Below the pieces are notes generated by a model. It had not been told where the DNA came from and searched no databases. It was given only the letters and a program-made list of their open reading frames with translations. A stretch of 64,000 bases of DNA from Pseudotabrizicola sp. Lineage in GTDB: Bacteria > Pseudomonadota > Alphaproteobacteria > Rhodobacterales > Rhodobacteraceae. Shown piece after piece: positions 35,711 through 45,595 of the stretch (positions within the stretch are counted from its first letter, which is position 1; each line of letters begins with the position of its first letter). The stretch spans positions 1 to 64,000 of the forward strand of contig NZ_JAUXOV010000036.1 in the NCBI RefSeq assembly GCF_030684215.1, written 5' to 3'. The position numbers and the translations under genes are program-made.

Positions 35711-37121
35711 TCTGCTGGACGCATTCGCGGCAGCGGTCTTGCGCCATCCGCAGCGGCTGGCTTTGGTGGATGGCGCAGGCCATGAGGTCAGCTTTGCGGC
35801 CCTGCAGTCGCGGGCCGATGCGTTTGCGGGCGCGTGGCATCGCAAAGGTATTCGTCCTGGTGACAAGGTCTTGCTGGCCATGTCGGTTGGCGCGGATCTT
35901 TACGCAGCATTGGCGGCGCTTTGGTCGCTCGGGGCCACCGCCGTTTTGCCGGAACCCGCGATGGGGCTTGCCGGGCTTCGGCATGCGGCACGGGTAACGC
36001 GACCGCAGGCGTTTTGCAGTTCAGGTGCCTTTGGGTTGCTGAAATGGCTGCTGCCCGAGCTTTGGCCGATCATTCACCTGTGGCCCGCAGCGAAAGCAGC
36101 ACCGGCACCCATTTTGCCCCGTCTTTCTGGCTCGGATATTGCGCTGATCTCTTTCACATCGGGCACCAGCGGTGCGCCCAAAGCCATTCCGCGCAGCCAT
36201 GATTTTCTGAGCGCCCAGCACAGGGCCATCGCTCCCCTGCTGCACAGCGACCGGACAGAACGTGATCTGGTCGCCTTTCCGGTCTTTGTGCTGATCAACA
36301 TTGCCAACGGGCAAACCTCGGTTCTGCCGAACTGGAAAATGTCCCGGATCGATGCGCTGCGCCCGGAAAAGCTGCACGGCTGGATGGAACGCCAACAGGT
36401 GACGCGCGCGCTTATCCCGCCTGCTCTTTGCGAAAGGTTGGCGCGATCTGGCGCTCCGCCGTTGCTTCACACCGTTTTCACGGGCGGTGGCCCGGTGTTT
36501 CCCGATTTGATCGAGCGGCTGAAAACAGTTGCACCCTCTGTGGGCCTGACCTGCGTTTACGGCTCAACTGAAGCTGAACCGATCGCGCATTTGAACACCG
36601 TTGATATCGATGCAACGGATCAGGCGGCGATGGAGCAAGGTCACGGCCTGCTGGTTGGCCGCCCCGTTGATGACATCCGGTTGCGGATCAAAGACGATGA
36701 GATTCAGGTCGCAGGCGATCATGTGAACTCTGGCTATCTTGACCCTGCACATGACCGTGAAAACAAGATCCATGAGGGCGATACCGTCTGGCACCGCACG
36801 GGTGATGCGGGGCACCTTGACGCGAAGGGGCGGCTTTGGCTGCTGGGGCGGATCGGCGCAGAGGTGCAAATCGCGGGGCAAAGGGTTCACCCTTTCTCGG
36901 TTGAGGTTGCCGTTCGGAAATGGCCGGGTGTGCGCAGCTGTGCCTTGATTGCCAATGGGCAGCAGGTGTCGCTATTTATCGAGGGCGACACGCACGAGGC
37001 GTCGCTGTGGGGCCAGCAGGCAGCAGCTTTGGGGATAGAACGCGTGATCCCCATCGCAAAAATGCCAATGGACAAGCGCCACGCGTCAAAGATCGACCGT
37101 GCAGCCCTGATGGAGAGTTGA
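35703..37121 (+). CDS. AMP-binding acyl-CoA/acyl-acid ligase
   Basis: A-loop ISFTSGTSGAPKAIPRSH, VYGSTEAEPIAHL, WHRTGDAGHLDAKGRLWLLGR. Confidence 0.9.
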   Translation: MADLLDAFAAAVLRHPQRLALVDGAGHEVSFAALQSRADAFAGAWHRKGIRPGDKVLLAMSVGADLYAALAALWSLGATAVLPEPAMGLAGLRHAARVTRPQAFCSSGAFGLLKWLLPELWPIIHLWPAAKAAPAPILPRLSGSDIALISFTSGTSGAPKAIPRSHDFLSAQHRAIAPLLHSDRTERDLVAFPVFVLINIANGQTSVLPNWKMSRIDALRPEKLHGWMERQQVTRALIPPALCERLARSGAPPLLHTVFTGGGPVFPDLIERLKTVAPSVGLTCVYGSTEAEPIAHLNTVDIDATDQAAMEQGHGLLVGRPVDDIRLRIKDDEIQVAGDHVNSGYLDPAHDRENKIHEGDTVWHRTGDAGHLDAKGRLWLLGRIGAEVQIAGQRVHPFSVEVAVRKWPGVRSCALIANGQQVSLFIEGDTHEASLWGQQAAALGIERVIPIAKMPMDKRHASKIDRAALMES

Positions 37122-37177
37122 GCCGCGCAAGATCTGAAATGGACCAGAACAGCGGTTCTTGGAATGTTTGCGTCGGA

Positions 37178-38227
37178 TCAAAGGCTTTGGCGGATTCTGA
37201 GGGCAGGGGGCAGGCGGATCGTCGAAGGGGCGCCGGTTTCGCCTGCAATGCGCCGAGTCAAAAGATCCAGCGCAGCGTGAACGGTTTCACTCACCGGATT
37301 GGCCACCGTTGTCAGGCAGAACGGCTCCCACGCCGCCGCCGGAATGTCGTCAAACCCGCAGATGCCCACATCTTCGGGCACGCGCAGCCCAAGACGGTGC
37401 GCCGCCGCGATGGCCCCGATCGCCATGGCATCATTGCCGCAGGCAATCGCATCGGGGCGATCCGGGCCGGTCAGCAGGGCCAGCGCCTGCACCATGCCGC
37501 TGTCGGTCGTGTAATCCCCCCGGCGCGTCTCGCACAGGGACATTCCATAACCAGCCAAAGCTGCTGTCAGCCCCTCGAGCCGCTCCACATTGGAAAAGGT
37601 GTCTGCGCGTCCGCCGATCCAGGCGATCTTGCGGCGTCCCGTGGTGACCAGCCGTTCGGCAATCATGCTCATGCCGGCGCGGTTGTCGCAGCACACCGAG
37701 TCGGCGCCGCCGCCGTCCAACACCCGGCCCACCACAACAATCGGCGCACCATTGGCAGTGCAGCGTTCGGCCAGTTTGCGGTTGACCGACCCGGCGGCGA
37801 TCACCGCGCCATCAACCTGGTAGGCCAGCGCGTGATCCAGCGCCGGTTCAATCTCTTGCCCCGGCGAGACTGGCACCAGCAGCGGCCACAGGCCCCGGCT
37901 GCGGATACCTTGCGACAGAATATCAAGAAACCAGCTTTCATAAGGGTTTGAAAGCGACCCAACTACAACCGCGATCAGCCCGGTGGCACCCCCGGTCAGG
38001 CTGCGCGCCATCAGGTTGGGCCGATACCCCAGATCATCGGCTACGGCGCGGATATGGGCGCGTTTGTCGGGCTGGATACTGGCCCCTTCGGTAAAGGCCC
38101 GCGACACGGCAGACCGGGAAACCCCGGCCCTTGCCGCCACATCATCCGCCGTCACCCGCATGCTGCTCCCTGCGCCCGGAAAAAATGAACACGATTTCAA
38201 GATAGACACATGCTTGTTACACATCAA
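37178..38227 (-). CDS. LacI family transcriptional regulator
   Basis: VTADDVAARAGVSRSAVSRAFTEGASIQPDKRAHIRAVADDLGYRPNLMARSL HTH plus periplasmic-binding-like domain. Confidence 0.93.
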   Translation of the reverse strand: MMCNKHVSILKSCSFFPGAGSSMRVTADDVAARAGVSRSAVSRAFTEGASIQPDKRAHIRAVADDLGYRPNLMARSLTGGATGLIAVVVGSLSNPYESWFLDILSQGIRSRGLWPLLVPVSPGQEIEPALDHALAYQVDGAVIAAGSVNRKLAERCTANGAPIVVVGRVLDGGGADSVCCDNRAGMSMIAERLVTTGRRKIAWIGGRADTFSNVERLEGLTAALAGYGMSLCETRRGDYTTDSGMVQALALLTGPDRPDAIACGNDAMAIGAIAAAHRLGLRVPEDVGICGFDDIPAAAWEPFCLTTVANPVSETVHAALDLLTRRIAGETGAPSTIRLPPALRIRQSL

Positions 38228-38267
38228 GGATAATCAGCCTTAACACATAGAGCAAAAGCAGGAAACC

Positions 38268-39317
38268 ATGATTGCACAGGCTTTCAAAACCGCGTCGGGA
38301 GGGGGCGATATGGGAGTCGAGGCGCTGGCATTGTGCGGGCTTTCCATTCGTTTGGGGGGCGTGCAGATCCTGCATGATGTGACGCTGAATGTGCCGGCTG
38401 GCAGCTTCACCTGCCTGCTGGGTCCGTCGGGCTGTGGCAAGACCACACTTTTGCGGTCGATCGCCGGTTTTGCCCCGCCAGCGTCGGGCGATATCCGTCT
38501 GGGCGCGCGGTCTATTGCCGATCTGCCGCCGGAAAAACGCGGCACGGCTATGGTATTCCAGTCCTATGCGCTTTGGCCGCACATGACGGTGGCGGGCAAC
38601 CTGACCTATCCGCTGAAGCTGCGCGGCATTGGCCGGGCCGAGCGGGACACACGGGCCGAGGCACTGCTCGACATGTTGGGCCTGTCGGGCTTTGGCCCGC
38701 GCAAGGTGGGCAGCTTGTCGGGCGGCCAGCGCCAACGCGTCGCACTGGGTCGGGCGCTGATCATTGATCCGCCGATCCTGTTGCTGGACGAGCCGTTGTC
38801 GAACCTTGACGCCGCCATCCGCCGTAACCTGCGCGGCGAATTACGCCGCCTGCAGCAGCGGCTGGGCATCACCACCATCATGGTGACCCATGATCAGGAA
38901 GAAGCCCTCGCCATGGCCGATACTATCGTGCTGATGCGCGCGGGCCGCGTGGTGCAGGTCGCCGCCCCGCAAGATCTTTACGCTCGTCCCGCCGATTTGG
39001 ATGCCGGACGGTTTCTGGGCGTGGACAATATGATTGCCGGTCGTCCGGGTGATCCGGTGGCGGCTGCCACGCTGGGGTTTCGCAGTATGGACGCCCGCAT
39101 CCATGACGCAGCCCCCGAAAATGCCCTTGTCCGGAATGGCACGGTTCTGGACTGTGCCTATACCGGCGGGGGCTATCACCTTCAGCTTGAGAGCGGAGCT
39201 GAGGTGATTTCAGCGGTTTCCGGCGTGCCAGTCGCGCCGGGGACGCAGGTGCGTGTCGCTGTGCCGACCGCATCGCTTATGGCGTTCGGGGCCAACCAGA
39301 TGTTGCTGCCGAACTGA
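38268..39317 (+). CDS. ABC transporter ATP-binding protein (PotA/FbpC-type; possible shorter start 38310)
   Basis: [47 protein letters not shown]-terminal TOBE-like domain. Confidence 0.92.
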   Translation: MIAQAFKTASGGGDMGVEALALCGLSIRLGGVQILHDVTLNVPAGSFTCLLGPSGCGKTTLLRSIAGFAPPASGDIRLGARSIADLPPEKRGTAMVFQSYALWPHMTVAGNLTYPLKLRGIGRAERDTRAEALLDMLGLSGFGPRKVGSLSGGQRQRVALGRALIIDPPILLLDEPLSNLDAAIRRNLRGELRRLQQRLGITTIMVTHDQEEALAMADTIVLMRAGRVVQVAAPQDLYARPADLDAGRFLGVDNMIAGRPGDPVAAATLGFRSMDARIHDAAPENALVRNGTVLDCAYTGGGYHLQLESGAEVISAVSGVPVAPGTQVRVAVPTASLMAFGANQMLLPN

Positions 39318-39343
39318 ACCCCACCCACAGCGGAGACTTGCCA

Positions 39344-40474
39344 ATGAAACGATCAATTGTTCTGGGAGCGGCCTTCACCGCCGTCCTAAGCCTTCCCGTT
39401 GCCGCCCAGACCCTGAATGTGGTCACAGCAGGCGACACCAACATGGTGGATTACATCAATGATTACCTCGGCCCCTTGTTCGAGGAGCAAAACCCCGGCG
39501 TGACCGTGCGCGCACTGGGCACCGGTCCCGGTGATGGCGGCAGTCAGGCGTTGTATGAAAAGCTGTCGGCGCAAAAGGGAAATGACGTCTGGGATGTCGA
39601 TGTCGGCGTCGTGCATCAGCGCATGGCCGGGCAGATGGTGTCTGAAGGCCTGCTACAATCCTACCGCGACCGCGCCGCAACCGGCTCTCTGGTCACTGCA
39701 GACAGCGCAGAAAACGCGCTGGGTGTTGATGTGGGTGGCTATGTGATGCCAATGTTCCAAAGCCAGATCGCCATTGCCTACAACCCGGCGCTGGTCAGCG
39801 CCCCGCCGCAAAGCTATGCCGAGCTGGCGGATTGGGCAGCGGCGAACCCTGGCCAGTTTGGCTATAACGGTATCACTGGCGGCATGGCGGGCGTGGGCTT
39901 TGTCTTTGGCTGGATGTATGCGTTTTCCGACATGTCCGAGACTCTGCGCAACGGCCCGTTTGACGCCGCCGCCGCCGCCAACTGGACCCCAGCGCTGGAG
40001 GGGCTGAAGCAGTTCAACACGGTCGCTACCATCACGCCGGGCAACGCCGGCACGCTGGATGCGATGAACCGGGGCGAAATCGCGATGGGCCCGGTCTGGA
40101 TGGATATGTTCTATACATGGGTTGCCGATGGCCGCCTGAATCCGGATCTCAAGCTGTTGATCCCCGCGCCGGGCATGCCGGGCCAGCCAATGTATTACGT
40201 GGTGCCGGATAAGGCCGCACAGACGGATCTGGCGGTCAAGTTTATCGAACTGGCCACCTCGCCCGAAGTGCAGGCCGAAGGCATCGTGCGCCGGTTCAAC
40301 TGGCTGCCGGGCATCGATGCCAATGCAGTCAAGGAAAACCTGACGGTCGAGGAATGGGGCGTGCTGTTCACTGATGTCTCACCCGAAGTGCTTGCCGAAC
40401 GCGGTCTGTCGATGCCGCAGGCCGATTACTTCCGCACGATCCTCGAAAGCTATGAACGGCAGGTCGCCAACTGA
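39344..40474 (+). CDS. ABC transporter extracellular solute-binding protein
   Basis: Signal peptide MKRSIVLGAAFTAVLSLPVAAQ then TLNVVTAGDTNMVDYINDYLGPLFEEQNPGVTVRALGTGPGDGGSQALYEKL. Confidence 0.9.
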   Translation: MKRSIVLGAAFTAVLSLPVAAQTLNVVTAGDTNMVDYINDYLGPLFEEQNPGVTVRALGTGPGDGGSQALYEKLSAQKGNDVWDVDVGVVHQRMAGQMVSEGLLQSYRDRAATGSLVTADSAENALGVDVGGYVMPMFQSQIAIAYNPALVSAPPQSYAELADWAAANPGQFGYNGITGGMAGVGFVFGWMYAFSDMSETLRNGPFDAAAAANWTPALEGLKQFNTVATITPGNAGTLDAMNRGEIAMGPVWMDMFYTWVADGRLNPDLKLLIPAPGMPGQPMYYVVPDKAAQTDLAVKFIELATSPEVQAEGIVRRFNWLPGIDANAVKENLTVEEWGVLFTDVSPEVLAERGLSMPQADYFRTILESYERQVAN

Positions 40475-40547
40475 TGCCGATGCCGGGGCGCGGCACTGCC
40501 CGCGCCCCGGCTCTTTCGAATTGGACGTTTCAGAAAGGCTGCGCCTG

Positions 40548-41414
40548 ATGCCCACAGCTGACGCCACCCCATCGCCATTGCGCGGGAAGCTTCCCGGTCT
40601 TTTGCTGATCGCCCCCGCGCTTTTGGCGATTGCGCTTTTATATGTGGTGCCGCTGGCCAGATCGGTGATCTTTGCCTTTCTTGATCAGGATGGCGGGCTG
40701 ACAACGGCGCATCTGCGCACCGCAATCGAGCTTTATGGCCGCGATATAGTCTTTACGGTGCTTGTGGCGCTGGCTTCGCTGGCACTGATCTCTGTCGTAT
40801 CGATTGCGATTGCGGGCTATCTGACGCTGGGGGCCACCCCTTGGGCGGTGACGGCGCTGCGCTGGCTGTATCGCTGGCCGTTGTTCATCCCCTTTATTGT
40901 CGCCGGCCAGACTGCGCGCAGCTTTCTGGCGCGCAATGGTCTGATGAACAGCTTGCTGATCGACTCTGGCCTGATGGACCAAGCCACCGCGCAAAGTCTG
41001 CTCGACTGGCGCGGGCTGGTGCTGACATTCGCATGGAAACAAGTGCCGTTTGTGACGCTGCTGCTGGCCGGAGCAATGGCCTCTGTTGACCGCTCCACGG
41101 TTGAGGCTGCGCGCAATATGGGGGCAGGGCGCCTGCGCTGCCTAATCGAGATTTTGCTGCCACAGGTGCGCGGAACGCTGCTGGTCGGGCTGATCCTGTC
41201 GCTGGTCACGATCATGTCGGTGCTGTCAGTGCCGATGATGGTGATAGCCGGAAACCCCACCATGATGACCTCGATGATGGCGCACCGCGTGACTTATTAC
41301 GGTGATTATGCGGTGGCCAATGCGTTGGGGCTGTTCTCCTACCTGATCACGGCCGTCGCGGCCTATGCCTATCTGCGGATGACCCTGAACCAGCATAACG
41401 AAGGGGCGCGCTGA
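40548..41414 (+). CDS. ABC transporter permease
   Basis: EAARNMGAGRLRCLIEILLPQVRGTLLVGLILSLVT EAA loop; start at MPTADATPSPLR. Confidence 0.88.
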   Translation: MPTADATPSPLRGKLPGLLLIAPALLAIALLYVVPLARSVIFAFLDQDGGLTTAHLRTAIELYGRDIVFTVLVALASLALISVVSIAIAGYLTLGATPWAVTALRWLYRWPLFIPFIVAGQTARSFLARNGLMNSLLIDSGLMDQATAQSLLDWRGLVLTFAWKQVPFVTLLLAGAMASVDRSTVEAARNMGAGRLRCLIEILLPQVRGTLLVGLILSLVTIMSVLSVPMMVIAGNPTMMTSMMAHRVTYYGDYAVANALGLFSYLITAVAAYAYLRMTLNQHNEGAR

Positions 41415-41416
41415 TC

Positions 41417-42241
41417 ATGACCATGGCAAGCATCGCACGGCGCGGGGCCGCAAACCTGTTACCCGCCCTGATGATCGGGATCTGCGCCTTTGTTGTGTTT
41501 GGCCCGCTGACCAACCTTTTTATGTGGGCTTTTGCGGAAAAGTGGTTCTTTCCCGCGCGCTATCCGACGGAATACGGGTTCGACTTCTGGCAACGGGTGT
41601 TCCGTCCGCGTGCGGGTGCCTGGACCTCGCTGTTCTCATCGGTCTGGATCGCGCTGGCTACGGTGGCGCTGTCGATGGCGCTGGCGGTCCCGGCGGGTTA
41701 TGCGCTGGCGCGGCTGGCCTTGCCCGCGCGAGCGTTCATCATGCTGATTTTCCTTTTGCCACAGGCGTTTCCCAGCTTGCCGATCTTTGTGAACATCGCG
41801 AGGATGTTTTATGGATTTGGTCTGAACGGCACCTATTTGGGCGTGGTTCTGGTCCATTCGTTGCCGGGGCTGGTCTATGCGGTCTGGATCGCCACTGCGG
41901 CCTTCGGTGCCGTTGATCGCACGATGGAGGAAGCCGCCCGCAACCTTGGCGCCGGACCACTGCGCACATTCCGGGATATCACGCTGCCACAGGCGTTTCC
42001 CGGTCTGATCGCCGCATCAATCTTTGTCTTTCTGGACAGCATCGACGAATTCACCGGCACATTCTTTGTCGGCACCCCCGACATCTCGACGCTGCCAATC
42101 TTGATGTTCAACGCCTCTATGGGTGGTAATTACCAGATCGCCTCGATCACCGCGCTGGTCCTTCTGGTGCCGTCCATCGGCTTCATGTTGGTGATTGAAC
42201 GGTTCCTCAAGGCCGATGTGCTGTCGCGGATCGGGAGGTGA
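41417..42241 (+). CDS. ABC transporter permease
   Basis: EEAARNLGAGPLRTFRDITLPQAFPGLIAAS EAA loop. Confidence 0.9.
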   Translation: MTMASIARRGAANLLPALMIGICAFVVFGPLTNLFMWAFAEKWFFPARYPTEYGFDFWQRVFRPRAGAWTSLFSSVWIALATVALSMALAVPAGYALARLALPARAFIMLIFLLPQAFPSLPIFVNIARMFYGFGLNGTYLGVVLVHSLPGLVYAVWIATAAFGAVDRTMEEAARNLGAGPLRTFRDITLPQAFPGLIAASIFVFLDSIDEFTGTFFVGTPDISTLPILMFNASMGGNYQIASITALVLLVPSIGFMLVIERFLKADVLSRIGR

Positions 42242-43059
42242 CGGGCATGCTGATCGCGCATCTGTCCGACCTGCACATCTCGGCAGGCCCCCCCGAAACC
42301 GCACCTGTGCGGCGCGATGCCCCGGACATGGCCCGGCTAATCGTGGCCGATCTGATGGCGCTGCCCCAGCGCCCCGATGCCGTGCTGATCACCGGTGATG
42401 TGGCGGACGGCGGATCGGTGGCCGATTATGATCTGGTGCGCAGGATCCTTGCGCCGCTGTCAATGCCGGTGATGGTGGTGCCGGGCAATCACGACAGGCG
42501 CGGGCCGATGCGGGAGGCCTTTGGCGGCATGGTCCCCTATGCTTCGCCAGACGCCCTGTCTGCGGGCACGCTGCATTTCGAGGCCCATGTCGCGGGCGCG
42601 CGCATCATCGGGCTGGACAGTCTGGTGCCGGGTCGTGTCGAAGGCGTTCTGGACACTGCGCAGCTGGACTGGCTGGAGCATCGTCTGGCAACTGGAACGG
42701 CACCTGTGTTTTTGATGCTGCACCATCCACCGTTTCCAACCGGCAACGCCCATTGGGATGCCAGCGCCTTGCAAAAAGGGAGGGAGCGGCTGGGCCAGAT
42801 TGTGCAGGCATGTCCCGCCCCAGTGCGCCTGCTGTGTGGACATGTGCATCAAGCGTTTCACACGCAATGGGCGGGGGGCTATGCGGCCGTGGGGGGCAGC
42901 CCTGCGTTCCAATATGGCTTTGGCTTTGACGAAAGAGCCGAGCCGCCGCTGATCGATGCGCCCTATGCGTGGTGGATGCATCACCAAAGAACCAACGGCA
43001 GCTTTGCGGTGCATCCACGGGTTGTGACCTTGCCCTCGCGCAACGACCTGCCACGCTGA
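42238..43059 (+). CDS. Metallophosphoesterase (CpdA/GpdQ-like cyclic or glycerophospho-diesterase; alternative start 42247)
   Basis: LIAHLSDLHIS, VLITGDVADGG, VPGNHDRR, FLMLHHPPF, LLCGHVHQAF. Confidence 0.87.
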   Translation: MTGMLIAHLSDLHISAGPPETAPVRRDAPDMARLIVADLMALPQRPDAVLITGDVADGGSVADYDLVRRILAPLSMPVMVVPGNHDRRGPMREAFGGMVPYASPDALSAGTLHFEAHVAGARIIGLDSLVPGRVEGVLDTAQLDWLEHRLATGTAPVFLMLHHPPFPTGNAHWDASALQKGRERLGQIVQACPAPVRLLCGHVHQAFHTQWAGGYAAVGGSPAFQYGFGFDERAEPPLIDAPYAWWMHHQRTNGSFAVHPRVVTLPSRNDLPR

Positions 43060-43252
43060 CGCCGCCCGCAGCGGCGGCGATGTAGCGCCGTCTTGAGGTG
43101 ATCCGCATTCCTATCCCCTGTCCCCGGCGATGCCGGTCGCGGTCCAGCAGGTCAATGGCGCACCACAGCGCACTTGCACCGTCGCACACTTCACAAAGCG
43201 GGCTGAATGACAGTCTGGCCCCGGATTTTCATCAGAAAGTCATGTGGTTAAA

Positions 43253-43327
<75 letters not shown>

Positions 43328-43451
43328 ATCGGCACTGTCCGACGGGTTTCGTCGGTGCGTGGCGGGTGATTAGACGCAAACGCTACGGGGTGCAAGCCCC
43401 TTTTCTGGGCCTCTCTGGACCAATTCTGCGGGCTGGGGTATAGCGGCTGCG

Positions 43452-43655
43452 ATGACAGCGAAAATCGGAAAAACCCAAGGCAGCAAAGCCCCTTTGACCG
43501 CCGCCGAAGTGCGTGAAGCGCGGCTCAAGGTGGCGTTGAAGGCCAATATGGCGCGGCGTAAGTCGCAGGCAAAGCAGCGTGGGACCGAGAAAAAATTGCC
43601 GGAGCCAGACTTCGGGGCAGAGTCGGACAATCGTTCCGGCACACACAAAGAGTAG
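43452..43655 (+). CDS. Hypothetical small basic protein upstream of murA
   Basis: 67 aa, Lys/Arg-rich; ends 8 nt before the murA start. Confidence 0.5.
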   Translation: MTAKIGKTQGSKAPLTAAEVREARLKVALKANMARRKSQAKQRGTEKKLPEPDFGAESDNRSGTHKE

Positions 43656-43663
43656 GGCAGGGC

Positions 43664-44938
43664 ATGGATTCGATTCTGGTCAAGGGAAACGGCGCGCTGA
43701 ACGGGGTGATCCCGATTGCGGGGGCAAAGAATGCGTGTCTGACGCTGATGCCGGCCACACTGCTGTCGGAAGAGCCGCTGACGCTGACCAACGCGCCGCG
43801 CCTGTCCGACATCCGCACTATGACGCAGTTGCTGGAATCGTTGGGGGCCGAGGTGGCCAGCCTGGCTGACGGACAGGTGCTTGCCATGTCCAGCCACACG
43901 ATCGACAACCATACCGCCGACTATGACATCGTGCGCAAGATGCGCGCCTCTATCCTCGTGCTGGGGCCGATGCTGGCGCGCGACGGGCATGCCATTGTGT
44001 CGCTGCCCGGCGGTTGTGCTATTGGCGCGCGCCCCGTGGACCTGCACCTTCAGGTGCTCGAGGCGATGGGGGCAGCCCTTGATCTGCGAGACGGCTATGT
44101 TCATGCGAAAGCCACTGGCGGACGGCTGCGCGGCGCGGTGTTCGAATTCCCCTTCGTCTCGGTTGGGGCCACGGAAAACGCGCTGCTGGCGGCGACTCTT
44201 GCCAAAGGAACCACAGTCTTGAAAAACGCCGCGCGTGAGCCGGAAATCGTCGATCTGGCGCGGTGTTTGCGCAAGATGGGCGCGCAGATTGACGGTGAGG
44301 GCACCAACACGATCACCATTCAAGGTGTGGACCGTCTGGGCGGGGCCACCCACCCGGTGGTGACTGACCGGATCGAGCTTGGCACCTATATGCTGGTCCC
44401 TGCGATCTGCGGCGGCGAGGTGGAATGTCTGGGCGGCACGCTGGAACTGGTCGGCGCTTTTGCCGAAAAGCTTGATCAGGCCGGGGTGTCCGTGACTGAA
44501 ACGCCGCGCGGTCTGAAGGTCAGCCGCAAAAATGGCCGGGTGTCGGCTGTCAATGTGACAACCGAACCCTTCCCCGGTTTCCCGACTGATCTGCAAGCGC
44601 AGATGATGGCGCTGTTGTGCACTGCTGATGGTGTCAGCGTGCTGGAAGAAAAGATTTTCGAGAACCGCTTTATGCACGCGCCGGAACTGATCCGCATGGG
44701 CGCAAAGATCGACGTTCACGGCGGAACGGCCACGGTGACCGGGGTGGATAAGCTCAGAGGTGCGCCGGTCATGGCGACCGACCTGCGCGCATCGGTCAGC
44801 CTGATCCTTGCGGGTCTTGCTGCCGAAGGCGAAACCGTGGTCAGTCGCGTGTATCATCTGGACCGCGGCTATGAAAAGGTCGAGGAAAAGCTGAGCGCGT
44901 GCGGCGCAAAAATTGAACGGATCAGTGACCGGGTATGA
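43664..44938 (+). CDS. murA: UDP-N-acetylglucosamine 1-carboxyvinyltransferase
   Basis: [27 protein letters not shown]...[18 protein letters not shown]...[16 protein letters not shown]. Confidence 0.97.
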   Translation: MDSILVKGNGALNGVIPIAGAKNACLTLMPATLLSEEPLTLTNAPRLSDIRTMTQLLESLGAEVASLADGQVLAMSSHTIDNHTADYDIVRKMRASILVLGPMLARDGHAIVSLPGGCAIGARPVDLHLQVLEAMGAALDLRDGYVHAKATGGRLRGAVFEFPFVSVGATENALLAATLAKGTTVLKNAAREPEIVDLARCLRKMGAQIDGEGTNTITIQGVDRLGGATHPVVTDRIELGTYMLVPAICGGEVECLGGTLELVGAFAEKLDQAGVSVTETPRGLKVSRKNGRVSAVNVTTEPFPGFPTDLQAQMMALLCTADGVSVLEEKIFENRFMHAPELIRMGAKIDVHGGTATVTGVDKLRGAPVMATDLRASVSLILAGLAAEGETVVSRVYHLDRGYEKVEEKLSACGAKIERISDRV

Positions 44939-45408
44939 CAGATGCTCGGTTTGAAGATGGTGATGAACGCCCCCTGCGCCTGATTGCGCAAGAGGCGGAC
45001 GACATCCCGGTCATGGCCGCGCTGGTGCAGGATGCGGTGTTTCCGATTACTGAAATGCGCCATGATGCAAAGGCCCGCCGCTTTGCCATTCTACTGAACC
45101 GCTTCCGCTGGGAAGATCAACCCGCAGCCCAGGCGGCAAAGCGCCCCTATGAACGGGTGCGCAGTTTGTTGGTGATCGAAGACGTGCTGCGCCTGCGCAG
45201 CAACGGCATTGACCGCACGGACCGTGACACGGTGCTGTCAGTCCTGACGCTTGATTTCACACCGGGCGTTGACGGTATGGGCACCCTGACCCTTACGCTG
45301 GCAGGTGACGGGGCCATCGCGATCGAGGTCGAGGCGGTCAGCCTGCGACTGGAAGACGTGACCCGCCCCTATGTCGCGCCCTCTGGCAAGGCACCTTACC
45401 ACGGTTGA
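44935..45408 (+). CDS. DUF2948 family protein
   Basis: [48 protein letters not shown]; overlaps murA stop. Confidence 0.8.
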   Translation: MTDARFEDGDERPLRLIAQEADDIPVMAALVQDAVFPITEMRHDAKARRFAILLNRFRWEDQPAAQAAKRPYERVRSLLVIEDVLRLRSNGIDRTDRDTVLSVLTLDFTPGVDGMGTLTLTLAGDGAIAIEVEAVSLRLEDVTRPYVAPSGKAPYHG

Positions 45409-45595
45409 CGCGCACTGCTTGCGGGTTGGCAACCCGCGCAAATGCCGCTAAGGCAATCACAGCGAACATGGAGCCGGGTGCAATTCCTGGCTGGCTCTTC
45501 CGGCCGCCGATCCGCCGGACCACGTCTTACAGACCCTGACTGATCATCGGCATGGCGGCCTATGTCGTATCGGTCTGGAACGGAACAAAACAAAC

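Noticed and set aside
38205-38260. Possible LacI operator TGTTA...TAACA between LacI and the ABC operon
   Set aside because: Spacing too wide and arms too short for a convincing LacI-family palindrome.
43370-44857. 495-aa minus-strand ORF
   Set aside because: Antisense to murA and overlaps the tRNA-proximal region; no recognisable family.
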